A stretch of 64,000 nucleotides of DNA from positions 62,001 to 126,000 of the forward strand of contig CALUYZ010000004.1 of NCBI GenBank assembly GCA_944325175.1. Direction: 5' to 3'. This DNA comes from Candidatus Gastranaerophilales bacterium (GTDB taxonomy: Bacteria > Cyanobacteriota > Vampirovibrionia > Gastranaerophilales > Gastranaerophilaceae). Below are positions 42,289-51,023 of the stretch, piece by piece. The position numbers and the translations under genes were made by a program. The notes below the pieces were generated by a model that did not search any database, had not been told where the DNA came from, and saw only the letters and a program-made list of their open reading frames with translations. Position 1 is the stretch's first letter. Each line of letters begins with the position of its first letter.

Positions 42289-42998
42289 TTTTTAATTCCT
42301 TTTGAAAATAAAAGCCCAAGTTCAAATAAAAGGTATGTCGGTATAAAAAGCATAATTTGTGAAACAACATCAGGCGGGGTTAAAATGGCTGCTATTATTA
42401 ATAAAATGACAACAACATAGGGTCTTTTATCGCTAATAGAATTATATTCAACAACACCTGATTTAATTAAAAAATAAACAACTAATGGCGTTTGAAACAT
42501 CAAGCCAAAAATTAAAGAAAGAGTTAATGTAAGGTTTGCTAAATCTGAAATTCCAAATAAAGCTTTTATATTTTCATCTGCAAAACTAAGCCCAAAATTT
42601 ATTATAAAAGGAAGAATTATAAATAATGAAAATAAAACCCCAAAAATAAAAAGAAAACTTGAAACAAAAACAGCAGATTTTATAAACTTTTTTTCATTTT
42701 CATATAATGCAGGCAGAATAAAATTCCAAATTTGCCTTATTATATAAGGAAAACAAACCACAATGGCTAAAATTACAGCCAATTTAATTTGAATTAAAAA
42801 AACTTCAACGGGGGAAAAATAATTAAGGGTAATTTTGTTTCCCCCAATCAAAATTTTAATTAAATAATTAAGCCCTTTTGGTGCAATTACAAATGTGAAA
42901 GGCAAAACAACGGCAATGGAAACTAAGCACTTTAAAAGAGTTTTTCTAAGTGCTTCTATATGAGATATTAAGCTTTCATCATCTTTGTTTTCTGTCAT
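42285..42998 (-). CDS. tatC: Sec-independent protein translocase TatC
   Basis: A 237-residue six-helix membrane protein with the TatC N-terminal box SLISHIEALRKTLLKCL and a later FPYIIRQIWNFILPALYENEK motif. TatC recognises twin-arginine signal peptides at the inner membrane. It is in an operon with tatA and next to a gene encoding a twin-arginine-signal oxidoreductase (44.5-45.7 kb), a natural substrate. It overlaps larB by 4 bp. Confidence 0.95.
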   Translation of the reverse strand: MTENKDDESLISHIEALRKTLLKCLVSIAVVLPFTFVIAPKGLNYLIKILIGGNKITLNYFSPVEVFLIQIKLAVILAIVVCFPYIIRQIWNFILPALYENEKKFIKSAVFVSSFLFIFGVLFSLFIILPFIINFGLSFADENIKALFGISDLANLTLTLSLIFGLMFQTPLVVYFLIKSGVVEYNSISDKRPYVVVILLIIAAILTPPDVVSQIMLFIPTYLLFELGLLFSKGIKK

Positions 42999-43000
42999 TT

Positions 43001-43225
43001 TTATACATCAGGGTTATTTATGTCGTCTTTTTGTTTATATTCTTCTTGCTTGCCTTCGATTGAATCTTTAATTTCATCGGCTTCTTTTTTAATCATATCT
43101 TTTGCTTTTTTATATTCATAGGTTGCTTTTCCTAAGGCTCTTGCTAATTCAGGAATTCTTTTGCCGCCAAACAAAAGAAGAATAACAACCAAAATTAAAG
43201 TAATTTCCGTAATTCCAAGTGACAT
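43001..43225 (-). CDS. tatA: Sec-independent protein translocase TatA
   Basis: A 74-residue protein with one N-terminal helix ([36 protein letters not shown] pattern: [14 protein letters not shown] at about 19-32) and an amphipathic, charged tail. TatA oligomers form the translocation path for folded proteins. It lies 2 bp from tatC, 11 bp after the polyferredoxin gene. Confidence 0.95.
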   Translation of the reverse strand: MSLGITEITLILVVILLLFGGKRIPELARALGKATYEYKKAKDMIKKEADEIKDSIEGKQEEYKQKDDINNPDV

Positions 43226-43236
43226 ATTATCTCCTT

Positions 43237-44517
43237 TTATATTAAACCTTGTTCATAAACTGAATAAATTTCTATTGCGCCATGCGGGCAAACCGTTTTG
43301 CACTTTCCGCAGCCAATGCATTTTGCTGCATCAAATTTTATTTTACCATTTTCTTTAATAATTGCACCTGTTGGGCAATTTTTGGCACAAATTTTACAAT
43401 GAACACATTTTTCAAAATTAATTGATGCCATTGCAATTCTTGTTTTTTGTTTTTCATTTAGTGTAATTTTTTTAATTGCACCAGTGGGACAAGTTTTAGA
43501 ACATTCATTGCAATTAAATTCGCAATAACCTTTCCCTTTTTCATAATTTATATGGACTGCACCAAAGTTATCATTTGCTTTTTCTAAAATTTTATTTGTG
43601 CAATTTTGAATACAAAGGTTACAATTAATGCATTTATTTATCATTCTTTTTTCTGAAACGCTACCCGGGGGCAAAATTACATTTTTAATTTTTTCACCTA
43701 AAATTTTTGTTGTTTCAATTCCTAATTTAATTGCACCTAAAAAAACAGCGCTTGCTGCGGTAAATATGATTAACTTTCTTCTATTTAAACTAAATGGAAT
43801 TTTTTCTTTCGGTTTAATTCCAAAGTGAATTCCATTTAACTTACATTCTCCTAAACATTTCATGCAATTTATGCAAATTTCACTATCAACAAATTTTTCT
43901 TTTGAATTAATAGCACCCGTTGGGCAAGCTTTTTCACACATTGAGCAAGAAACGCATTTTTTATTATCAATATAAATTTTATTTATTGAAAATTTTGAAA
44001 TTAACCCTAAAATTGCACCAACGGGGCAGATATTAGAACAAAAGAACCTGTTTTTAAACAAGGTTAAAATTAAAACCAAAACAAGCGCAACTATTCCAAA
44101 AACGGTTAAATTAAAGGAAGATGAAAAAATTGTATAAGGGTCAATATATTTTATAATAAACGTTGTTCCCCCAATTAAAAATCCAAAAGAAACAGCCAAT
44201 ATAAAATATTTTATAGGGTAATTTTTTATAGGCGCTTTTTTCTTTTTTGAAATAAAAGAAAAAATTTCTTGCATTATTCCAAAAGGGCAAAGGCAAGAAC
44301 AATAAAACCTTCCAAATAAAAGGGTTAAACCAATTATTGCTAAAAATAAAATAAGAGAAAGAACCGAAAAATCAAAAATTGTTCTTTCAAAAACGGGTAA
44401 AAACTGAAAATCTAAAAATTTAAACGGGTAAAAAAGCCCTAAAACTGCCACAATCGACAATAAAAGAACGGTAATTGAAACGGTTAATCTTATATAATAA
44501 AATTTTTTCTTATTCAT
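43237..44517 (-). CDS. Membrane polyferredoxin, NapH/YccM-like, multiple 4Fe-4S
   Basis: A 426-residue protein. The N-terminal part has four membrane helices and two CxxxCP motifs ([16 protein letters not shown]) typical of NapH/CcoG-like proteins. Six ferredoxin-type cysteine motifs follow: [59 protein letters not shown] and [13 protein letters not shown] further membrane-helix segment with RR ([18 protein letters not shown]) splits the ferredoxin region. It would move electrons across or along the inner membrane. Neighbours are tatA and the Fe-S aldo/keto reductase, its likely partner. Confidence 0.88.
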   Translation of the reverse strand: MNKKKFYYIRLTVSITVLLLSIVAVLGLFYPFKFLDFQFLPVFERTIFDFSVLSLILFLAIIGLTLLFGRFYCSCLCPFGIMQEIFSFISKKKKAPIKNYPIKYFILAVSFGFLIGGTTFIIKYIDPYTIFSSSFNLTVFGIVALVLVLILTLFKNRFFCSNICPVGAILGLISKFSINKIYIDNKKCVSCSMCEKACPTGAINSKEKFVDSEICINCMKCLGECKLNGIHFGIKPKEKIPFSLNRRKLIIFTAASAVFLGAIKLGIETTKILGEKIKNVILPPGSVSEKRMINKCINCNLCIQNCTNKILEKANDNFGAVHINYEKGKGYCEFNCNECSKTCPTGAIKKITLNEKQKTRIAMASINFEKCVHCKICAKNCPTGAIIKENGKIKFDAAKCIGCGKCKTVCPHGAIEIYSVYEQGLI

Positions 44518-44520
44518 TTT

Positions 44521-45742
44521 TTAGCTTAATTCCTTAATTTCTTTATCAATTTTTTTCAATAAATCGGGAATATTCAAATTTTGAGGGCAATTTTTGCTGC
44601 ACAAACCGCAATCAATGCATTTATCAGCCTTTTCGCTTTCTGCTAAAGTATTATAATATAGCGAATAAACCGATTTATTGTTGTTTTGCTTATATGAGTT
44701 ATGAAGCTGAAAAATAGCCGGAATGTTAATTTTTCTCGGGCAAACTTCTAAACAATATTTGCAAGCGGTACAATTAATTTCCCCTTGAGATTGAATTATT
44801 TTAGATAGCTCCGTTCCTAAAATTTCTTTTTTTTCGCTCAACGGTTTATAGTCTGTAAAAGTTTCAATATTTTCTTTAACTTGTGCTAAATTGCTCATGC
44901 CGCTTAAAACGGTAATAACATTTTTTCTGCTTGCAGCCCACCTCAAACCATAACTTGCAGGGGTTTCGTTTGGAATTGCCTCATTCAATTTATCAAGTGC
45001 CTTTTTGGATAAATCAACCAAGCCCCCGCCTCTTAAAGGTTCCATTACAATTACAGGGATATTTTCATTTTGAACAATTTCATATTGTTCTTTTCCTTTA
45101 ATAACATCCCAATCAAGGTAATTTATTTGAAGCTGGGCAAAATCCCATTTATGTTCTTTAACAACTTCTCTTAAAATGTCCGGTGTTCCTTGGAATGAAA
45201 AACCAAGATATTTTATTTTGCCTTCTTTTTTTAATTTTAAAAGTTTATTATACATATCAACTTTTCTATAAGTATCCACAGTGTTTAAATTTATGTTGTG
45301 GCACATATAAAAATCAAAATATTCTACTTGACATTTTTTTAACTGTTCATCAAAAATTTTTCTGACATCATCTTTTGTTTTTATTTTATAAATGGGGCTT
45401 TTATCGGCTAAGATGAAATCTTCTCTTTTATATTTTTTTTAAAACCTTGCCCATTGCAATTTCAGATTGTGAATTTACATACATATAGGCTGTATCAAAA
45501 TAATTTGCGCCCTTTTGCATGCAATATTCAACCATTTTGTCTAATTCTTCCATATCGATATTATTTCCCCTCATAGGAAGCCTCATGCACCCTAAAGCCA
45601 AAAGGGGAACTGTTATATCTTTATATTTTCTTCTTGTTATTTGATTTTCAGATTTTATTAATTCTTTTTTATTGCAGCCCCCTAAAAGTGCTGCACCCCC
45701 CGCTAAAATAGCAGAATTTATAATAAATTCTCTTCTTTTCAT
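44521..45742 (-). pseudogene. Tat-signal aldo/keto reductase with ferredoxin tail, frameshifted
   Basis: Two frames make one protein of about 405 residues. The first (45742-45428) begins MKRREFIINSAILAGGAALLGGC, a twin-arginine signal ending in a lipobox-like GGC, then VPLLALGCMRLPM and YFDTAYMYVNSQSE (aldo/keto reductase active-site region). The frame breaks at A8 (45433-45440); removing one A gives VLKKYKREDFILADKSPI and runs into YMCHNINLNTVDTY and the rest of the barrel (44521-45306). The C-terminus carries CTACKYCLEVCP and CIDCGLCSKNCP, two 4Fe-4S sites. It probably works exported, taking electrons from the polyferredoxin. Genuine disruption or sequence error. Confidence 0.85.
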
Positions 45743-45752
45743 ATTTTTCCCT

Positions 45753-46325
45753 TTATTTTATATCTGAAAGCCAATTATCAATTTCTTTATCTAAATTATT
45801 GCCGCCTTTGCCATAAATAACAAGTGGTTTTTTGGTTGAAGAATTTTTTGCATATTCTTGCATTTCTTCTTTAATTCTATAACCGCCGCCACCCCCGTGG
45901 GTTATGAAAGGAACAATTATTTTGCCTTCAAAATTATTATTTAAAATGAATGTTTTAACAGCAGGTGCCATTGTGTACCACCAAGCGGGTGTTCCTATAA
46001 AAATAACATCATAAGGCGCTATATCTATTTTTCCTTCAATTTCAACAGGTATATTTTTTTGAATTTCTTCTTTTGCAATTTCTACTGTTTCATTGTAGCT
46101 GTTTGGATATTTTTTAACCGTTTTAATTTCATAAATATCTGCATTTAATTTGTTTTGAATTTTTTGAGCAACAGATTTCGTGTTACCGCTAAACGAAAAA
46201 TAAGCAATTAAAACTTTTTTATCCATAAAGACTCCTTTCATAGAATTTTGGTTAATTGAAACAGAATATGCTGCACCAATCATAAAAAGCAGAATAAGAA
46301 GTATTGTAAAAACAGTTTTTTTCAT
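45753..46325 (-). CDS. Flavodoxin with N-terminal membrane/signal segment
   Basis: A 190-residue protein. Residues 4-22 are a hydrophobic signal or anchor (TVFTILLILLFMIGAAYSV). A flavodoxin_4-type domain follows: LIAYFSFSGNTKSVAQKI (FMN phosphate loop), GTPAWWYTMAPAVKTFI and THGGGGGYRIKEEM. An internal ATG at about residue 34 (MDKKVLIAYF) would give a cytoplasmic form, so both forms are conceivable. It lies between the TetR gene and the Tat-signal reductase in the same operon and likely exchanges electrons with them. Confidence 0.85.
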   Translation of the reverse strand: MKKTVFTILLILLFMIGAAYSVSINQNSMKGVFMDKKVLIAYFSFSGNTKSVAQKIQNKLNADIYEIKTVKKYPNSYNETVEIAKEEIQKNIPVEIEGKIDIAPYDVIFIGTPAWWYTMAPAVKTFILNNNFEGKIIVPFITHGGGGGYRIKEEMQEYAKNSSTKKPLVIYGKGGNNLDKEIDNWLSDIK

Positions 46326-46326
46326 T

Positions 46327-46938
46327 TTAACTTCCTTTTATTATGTAGGGTTCAAAAATTTTATCAAGCTGGGTTTTGCAAAATTTTTCCGTCCATTCTA
46401 AAGGTTCAAAAGCGCCATCTGACATGCACCAAGAAAGCATCATTCCGTATAATTCAGATATTAAAAGGTTTGAAAATAAATCAACCGGTGTTTCTTTTTT
46501 AAGTTCACCGTTTTTAATTGCGTCAAACAAAATATTTTCAAGAGTTTCAATATCATAAAACCATTTTTTGCCGTCTTTATTGTCCGGTGTAGAATTTGGA
46601 TTTATTGCATCTTTAAGCCATTCTCTGCAAATATTGATATTGAAATTTTCAACAAGAATCATAAATTGCTTGAAATAATAAGAAATTCTTTCAATGAAAT
46701 TTACACCTTTCATTGATTTTAATTTATTTTCAAGCTCTCTAAAGGGTGAGCGGCTGATTTCATTAACAATATCTTCTTTTCTTTTAAAATAGGAATAAAA
46801 TGTGCCTTTTGCGACATTTGCTTTTTTTGTAATGTCTTCAACATTGATTGCCTCAAATCCTTTTTCTTTTAAAAGTAAAATGGCAGATTCAACAAGCTTT
46901 TGTTTGGTTTCAAGCGCAGAAATTTGTCTTTTATTCAT
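46327..46938 (-). CDS. TetR-family transcriptional regulator
   Basis: A 203-residue regulator with the TetR helix-turn-helix at about 10-57 (TKQKLVESAILLLKEKGFEAI, split around VEDITKKANVAKGTFYSYFKRKEDI). The C-terminal domain is ligand-binding type with the WCMSDG segment. It is the first gene of the leftward regulator-flavodoxin-reductase run. The promoter and tandem palindromic operators directly upstream show probable autoregulation of the whole operon. Confidence 0.92.
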   Translation of the reverse strand: MNKRQISALETKQKLVESAILLLKEKGFEAINVEDITKKANVAKGTFYSYFKRKEDIVNEISRSPFRELENKLKSMKGVNFIERISYYFKQFMILVENFNINICREWLKDAINPNSTPDNKDGKKWFYDIETLENILFDAIKNGELKKETPVDLFSNLLISELYGMMLSWCMSDGAFEPLEWTEKFCKTQLDKIFEPYIIKGS

Positions 46939-46959
46939 ACATTATCCCCAATATTTGAA

Positions 46960-47001
46960 TTATACATTTTTATTGACTCAAAGTCAATGACTAAGAGTCA
47001 A
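46960..47001 (-). promoter_or_regulatory. tetR promoter overlapped by tandem operators
   Basis: ATTGACTCAAAGTCAAT (46972-46988) is a perfect 17-bp palindrome. Beside it TGACTAAGAGTCA (46988-47000) is a second one, so four TGACT half-sites lie in 29 bp. On the minus strand TTGACT serves as the -35, then 17 bp and TATAAT. A bound repressor would cover the -35 box, giving autorepression of the tetR-flavodoxin-reductase operon. Confidence 0.85.
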
Positions 47002-47655
47002 TTATTTTGTATTTTCTTCAATCATATTGTTAAATGAATCTATAATATCAACTGCGCTTCCTTCTTTATTAATTGTTTCATCGGCTTTTTTGTTTACGCC
47101 GTTTTGCAGCTTGATTATTCTTTCCATATCAGAATCAACTCTGTTTATAATTTCAGGGTTGGAAAATTCTTTCATTGTGACAGAAATCATAATAGGGTCT
47201 ATTGCCTGAACAAAATCGTTAATAATAACCGCAACATCAACTAAATCTTTCACCATGCCGGCTAAATCATTAATTCTCATAGATTCAACCGCAACTATCC
47301 CTTTAATTTCAGGGTCGTTTGTGTTAGGCGGCAAAAGCTCAATGGATTTTGAACCCCCAAGCCCGTTAAATGCAATTTTTGCCCTTGTCATATCAGGCAA
47401 TTTAACATTTTCTTTAGTAATTCTTATTTTGCAAATTATATATTTATCTTTTCTTTTTAATTTAACAACATGCCCTACATTCATTCCCATAAAACGGACA
47501 GGGGAACCTTTTACAATGGAATCAACATCTTTAAATAAGATATTATAGCTGTTTGGCTTTTCAAATTTGTAGTGATTAAAAAGCACGCATCCAAAAACTA
47601 TTGCACTAAAAATTAATATCAATATTAATATTTCAACTATAACTTCTTTTTTCAT
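47002..47655 (-). CDS. MlaD/MCE-domain protein
   Basis: A 217-residue protein with one N-terminal membrane helix (VEILILILIFSAIVFGCVLF) and an MCE domain at about 36-112 (YNILFKDVDSIVKGSPVRFM, GMNVGHVVKLK, KIAFNGLGGSKSIELLPP). A helical C-terminal tail follows. MCE proteins form rings that pass lipids between inner and outer membranes, normally with an MlaE/MlaF ABC transporter, neither of which is next to it here. It is 1 bp after the AI-2E permease, within the same operon. Confidence 0.85.
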   Translation of the reverse strand: MKKEVIVEILILILIFSAIVFGCVLFNHYKFEKPNSYNILFKDVDSIVKGSPVRFMGMNVGHVVKLKRKDKYIICKIRITKENVKLPDMTRAKIAFNGLGGSKSIELLPPNTNDPEIKGIVAVESMRINDLAGMVKDLVDVAVIINDFVQAIDPIMISVTMKEFSNPEIINRVDSDMERIIKLQNGVNKKADETINKEGSAVDIIDSFNNMIEENTK

Positions 47656-48708
47656 TTACTTTCCATTGTTAATTTGTTTTATATATAATTCATTCACCAA
47701 AACGCAAACCAAACTTGCAAAAGCCGGTCCTAAAATAACTCCTATAAAGCCCATAAATTTTGCCCCTATTAAAAGAGAAACAATTATTAATAAGGGGTGA
47801 ATATCCATAAATTTACCAAAAAGAAGAGGTCTGGTTATTTGATTTTGCAGCCATTGTGCAATAAGCATTATAACCAAAGTTAAAACCATATAGCCTATAC
47901 CACCGTCATAAGCCGTTATAAGCCCTAAAGCGACAGCTATTGTTGCGCCGACAACAGGAATTAAATCTGTTATAAATGTTATAAAACCAACCAATAAAGG
48001 GTTTGGATGCCTTATTATTAACAGACCGATAAAGGTGAAAACACCTACAGCCACCATTGAAAGCAGTTGAGCAATAACATAACCGCCAACTTTTGCCGTT
48101 AAAATGTTCAAAATATCACGTGCCTTGCGTTTAAATCTGGGCGGAAAAAACGACAAATATGCCTTTTTCATATGCTCAGTATCCACACACAGGTAAAACA
48201 CCATAATTGTGACCATTAAAATAGATGTTATTGAATTTGCAATAACTTTTCCCGCAGACAACCCTTGGCTCAAAATGTTTCCTGCAAAAGATGTAAGCAT
48301 TGCGCCAAAATTTTCAAACCCGTTTGAATTAATAAAATCCAAAAGCGAATAATTAAAAACTTTAAAATTTAAAATGTGGTTAATTTTATCAATTTGCATT
48401 GGTGCATTATCTATCAATAAAGCCACCTGATTAACCGTTATTATCATCAACGGTATAAATACAAGCAAAATGCCCACTAAAACCATTAACAAAACTAAAC
48501 TTACCGCCAAAGTTCTCGGCATATATTTTTGCAATTTTTCTATAATCGGCAATAAAGATGCGGAAATTATAAAAGCACCAAAAAACATAATTGCAATATC
48601 AATAATACTTCCAATAAAAACAAGTGCTAAAATCAGCATTATTACAAATATTATCGTCTTATACATATTGGAAAAATTGTTTGCAAACATATTTTTTTTA
48701 AACTCCAT
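47656..48708 (-). CDS. AI-2E family (TqsA/YdiK/YtvI-like) membrane permease
   Basis: A 350-residue membrane protein with about eight helices. It has the family marks FFGAFIISASLLPIIEKL, PNPLLVGFITFITDLIPVVGATI and the GPAFASLVCVLV ending. Family members are transporters of varied small solutes or sodium and are not necessarily autoinducer exporters. It heads a two-gene operon with the MCE protein and is divergent from lysA. Confidence 0.88.
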   Translation of the reverse strand: MEFKKNMFANNFSNMYKTIIFVIMLILALVFIGSIIDIAIMFFGAFIISASLLPIIEKLQKYMPRTLAVSLVLLMVLVGILLVFIPLMIITVNQVALLIDNAPMQIDKINHILNFKVFNYSLLDFINSNGFENFGAMLTSFAGNILSQGLSAGKVIANSITSILMVTIMVFYLCVDTEHMKKAYLSFFPPRFKRKARDILNILTAKVGGYVIAQLLSMVAVGVFTFIGLLIIRHPNPLLVGFITFITDLIPVVGATIAVALGLITAYDGGIGYMVLTLVIMLIAQWLQNQITRPLLFGKFMDIHPLLIIVSLLIGAKFMGFIGVILGPAFASLVCVLVNELYIKQINNGK

Positions 48709-48718
48709 TATCTTATGT

Positions 48719-48730
48719 TTATGTTACAAT
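48719..48730 (+). promoter_or_regulatory. Extended -10 promoter for lysA
   Basis: TTATGTTACAAT contains a TGn extension and TACAAT at 48725-48730. The lysA ATG is 33 bases further on behind AAGGAG, giving a normal leader. No lysine-riboswitch-sized leader fits here. Confidence 0.5.
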
Positions 48731-48763
48731 CATTAATGAATTTTAGCAAGGAGAAAGAAGTAT

Positions 48764-50080
48764 ATGACCAATACCGTTAATCAAAACATTAAACCTTTTA
48801 ACACAAAAAGAAACCAACAGGGTAATCTTGAAATTTCAGGATGTGATACGGTTTTACTTGCAAAAAAATACGGAACTCCGCTATATGTTATGGATGAAGT
48901 AACTTTAAGAAAAATAGCAAAAGAATATAAAGATGCTTTTTCAAGCTACAAAAAAGTTAATATGATGTATGCAAGCAAAGCATTGATGACATCTCAAATT
49001 GCAAAAATCCTTCATGAAGAAGGTTTTGGTTTTGACGTTGTTTCAGGCGGAGAAATATATACAATTCATAATGCAAAAGTTGATATGAACTATGCAACTT
49101 TTAACGGCAATAACAAAACATCTGATGAAATTGAACTTGCCTTAGATTTAAACATAGGCAGAGTTAGTGTAGATAACTTCTATGAAATCAGGCTTCTTGA
49201 TGAAATTGCAAAAAAGAAAAATAAAATTCAAAAAATATTGTTAAGAATTACCCCCGGAATTGAATGTCACACCCATGAATACATTCAAACAGGGCATCTG
49301 GATTCAAAATTCGGCTTCGATTTAACGCAAATTGATGAAGCAATCAATATAATTAAAAATGAATGTAAAAACCTTGAAATTAAAGGGCTTCATGCTCACA
49401 TCGGCTCTCAAATTTTTGAAACACAAGTTTATTATGATGAAATTGGCGTTTTAATCAAAGAATTAAAAAGAATTAATGAAGTTCATAACTTAAATTTAGA
49501 TGAAATGAACATAGGCGGTGGTCTTGGCATAACCTATACAAATCAAGATTGCCCACCTTCCGTATATGAGCTTGCAGATGTTATTTTAAAATCTATCAAA
49601 GAAAATTGTGCAAAATATAATTTCGATGAACCCACCTTATACATTGAACCCGGTCGTTCCATTGTAGGCACATCGGGGGTAACTTTATATACAGTGGGTT
49701 CATATAAACAAGTTCCGAAAGGAAGAAAATATATTGCCGTAGATGGCGGTATGGCAGACAATCCAAGGCCTTCAATGTATGGTGCAAAATATTTAGCAGA
49801 AATTGCAAATAAAAAAGAAGGTGAAAATATAGAAAAAGTGACCATAGCGGGAAGATTTTGCGAATCAGGTGATATTTTAATTAAAGATATCGAATTAAAT
49901 TCGCCCACCACAGGTGACATTCTATGCATTTATAATACAGGCGCTTACGGCTATTCGATGTCATCTAATTATAATAGAGTATTAAAACCTGCTATGGTAC
50001 TTGTAAATAACTCACAATCTGATATTATTATAAAAAGAGAAACTTACGAACAACTTGTTCAAAATGACGTTATGCACTAA
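48764..50080 (+). CDS. lysA: Diaminopimelate decarboxylase
   Basis: A 438-residue fold-type III PLP enzyme. It has YASKALMTSQIAKIL with the PLP Lys (about residue 68), GFGFDVVSGGEIYT, GLHAHIGSQI, NIGGGLGI, IEPGRSIVG and GRFCESGDIL (active-site Cys) plus GAYGYSMSSNYN. It converts meso-diaminopimelate to lysine. The other DAP genes dapL and dapF lie elsewhere in the window. AAGGAG ribosome-binding site. cdaA follows 18 bp later, probably in the same transcript. Confidence 0.96.
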   Translation: MTNTVNQNIKPFNTKRNQQGNLEISGCDTVLLAKKYGTPLYVMDEVTLRKIAKEYKDAFSSYKKVNMMYASKALMTSQIAKILHEEGFGFDVVSGGEIYTIHNAKVDMNYATFNGNNKTSDEIELALDLNIGRVSVDNFYEIRLLDEIAKKKNKIQKILLRITPGIECHTHEYIQTGHLDSKFGFDLTQIDEAINIIKNECKNLEIKGLHAHIGSQIFETQVYYDEIGVLIKELKRINEVHNLNLDEMNIGGGLGITYTNQDCPPSVYELADVILKSIKENCAKYNFDEPTLYIEPGRSIVGTSGVTLYTVGSYKQVPKGRKYIAVDGGMADNPRPSMYGAKYLAEIANKKEGENIEKVTIAGRFCESGDILIKDIELNSPTTGDILCIYNTGAYGYSMSSNYNRVLKPAMVLVNNSQSDIIIKRETYEQLVQNDVMH

Positions 50081-50098
50081 AAAATTATAAGGGAAGAA

Positions 50099-51022
50099 GT
50101 GGAATTTACAGCTTTCATACACCAATATATTTTAAGACCCTTCCATACGTTTATGACCCAAACTGTTGGAGTTAACTATGGTGCTGCCACTATTGTAAAT
50201 TTCTTTGAAATTCTTTTCCTTGCCGGTGTTTTAATATTTTGCTACAAAAAATATATAAGAGGAACACATTCTGAAAGCTTAGTTAGAGGCTTATTTGTTC
50301 TTTTAATTTTGTGGGGCATATCTGAACTTTTAATTAAATTCAACATTCAAATTATCGGTATGTTTTTAAAAATGCTTGTAACATTTATTACGGTTAGTTT
50401 GATTGTTATTTTTCAGCCTGAAATGCGCCGCTTTTTAGGCTACATCGGGCAGAACGATTTTATCGTTAATATGTTGTTCAACAAAAATGCAGAACCTGTG
50501 GCAAGCAATGAAATTAATGTTGTTAAAGAATTAATTGAAGCCATTAAATATTTATCAAGAACAAAAACAGGCGCCTTAATTGTTTTAAAAAGCAAAGGTG
50601 AAACCTTAAATCATAATGATGTCGGTGTTAAATTAGATGCCAATTTATCTCAAGAACTTTTGCTCACAATTTTTCACCCAAATACTCCGCTTCATGACGG
50701 GGCTGTTATTTTGGATAAAGATAAAATAATCTATGCAGGCGCTTTATTGCCCCTAACAGAAGACCCAAAATTAAGCTGGAGATACGGAACTCGCCATAGA
50801 GCCGCAATAGGCATAACAGAAATTTCAGATTGTGCTTGCATTGTAGTTTCTGAAGAAACCGGCGATGTTTCAATAGCAACTTCAGGCAATCTTAAAAAAT
50901 ATGAAGATTTAGGCGCTCTAAAAGCAGATTTAGAAAGAATTTTAGGGTATGCCAAAAACGAAGATGAAAAGAAACAATATATCTTTAAATTTGAAAATAT
51001 ACTTCCTTCAAAATATCAATAA
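50099..51022 (+). CDS. cdaA: Diadenylate cyclase CdaA
   Basis: A 307-residue protein with a GTG start at 50099 behind AAGGGAAGA. Three membrane helices lie within residues about 25-110, then VIFQPEMRRFLGYIG and the DAC domain: KTGALIVLKS, TPLHDGAVIL (DGA motif), GTRHRAAIG (RHR motif) and VVSEETGDVSIA. It makes the second messenger c-di-AMP, which governs osmotic and cell-wall homeostasis. The CdaR regulator that often follows it is absent; murT lies convergent next door, so cell-wall genes surround it. Confidence 0.94.
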   Translation: MEFTAFIHQYILRPFHTFMTQTVGVNYGAATIVNFFEILFLAGVLIFCYKKYIRGTHSESLVRGLFVLLILWGISELLIKFNIQIIGMFLKMLVTFITVSLIVIFQPEMRRFLGYIGQNDFIVNMLFNKNAEPVASNEINVVKELIEAIKYLSRTKTGALIVLKSKGETLNHNDVGVKLDANLSQELLLTIFHPNTPLHDGAVILDKDKIIYAGALLPLTEDPKLSWRYGTRHRAAIGITEISDCACIVVSEETGDVSIATSGNLKKYEDLGALKADLERILGYAKNEDEKKQYIFKFENILPSKYQ

Positions 51023-51023
51023 T

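Noticed and set aside
48720-48763. Lysine riboswitch ahead of lysA
   Set aside because: The space between the -10 box and the start codon is about 33 nt, far too short for an L box.
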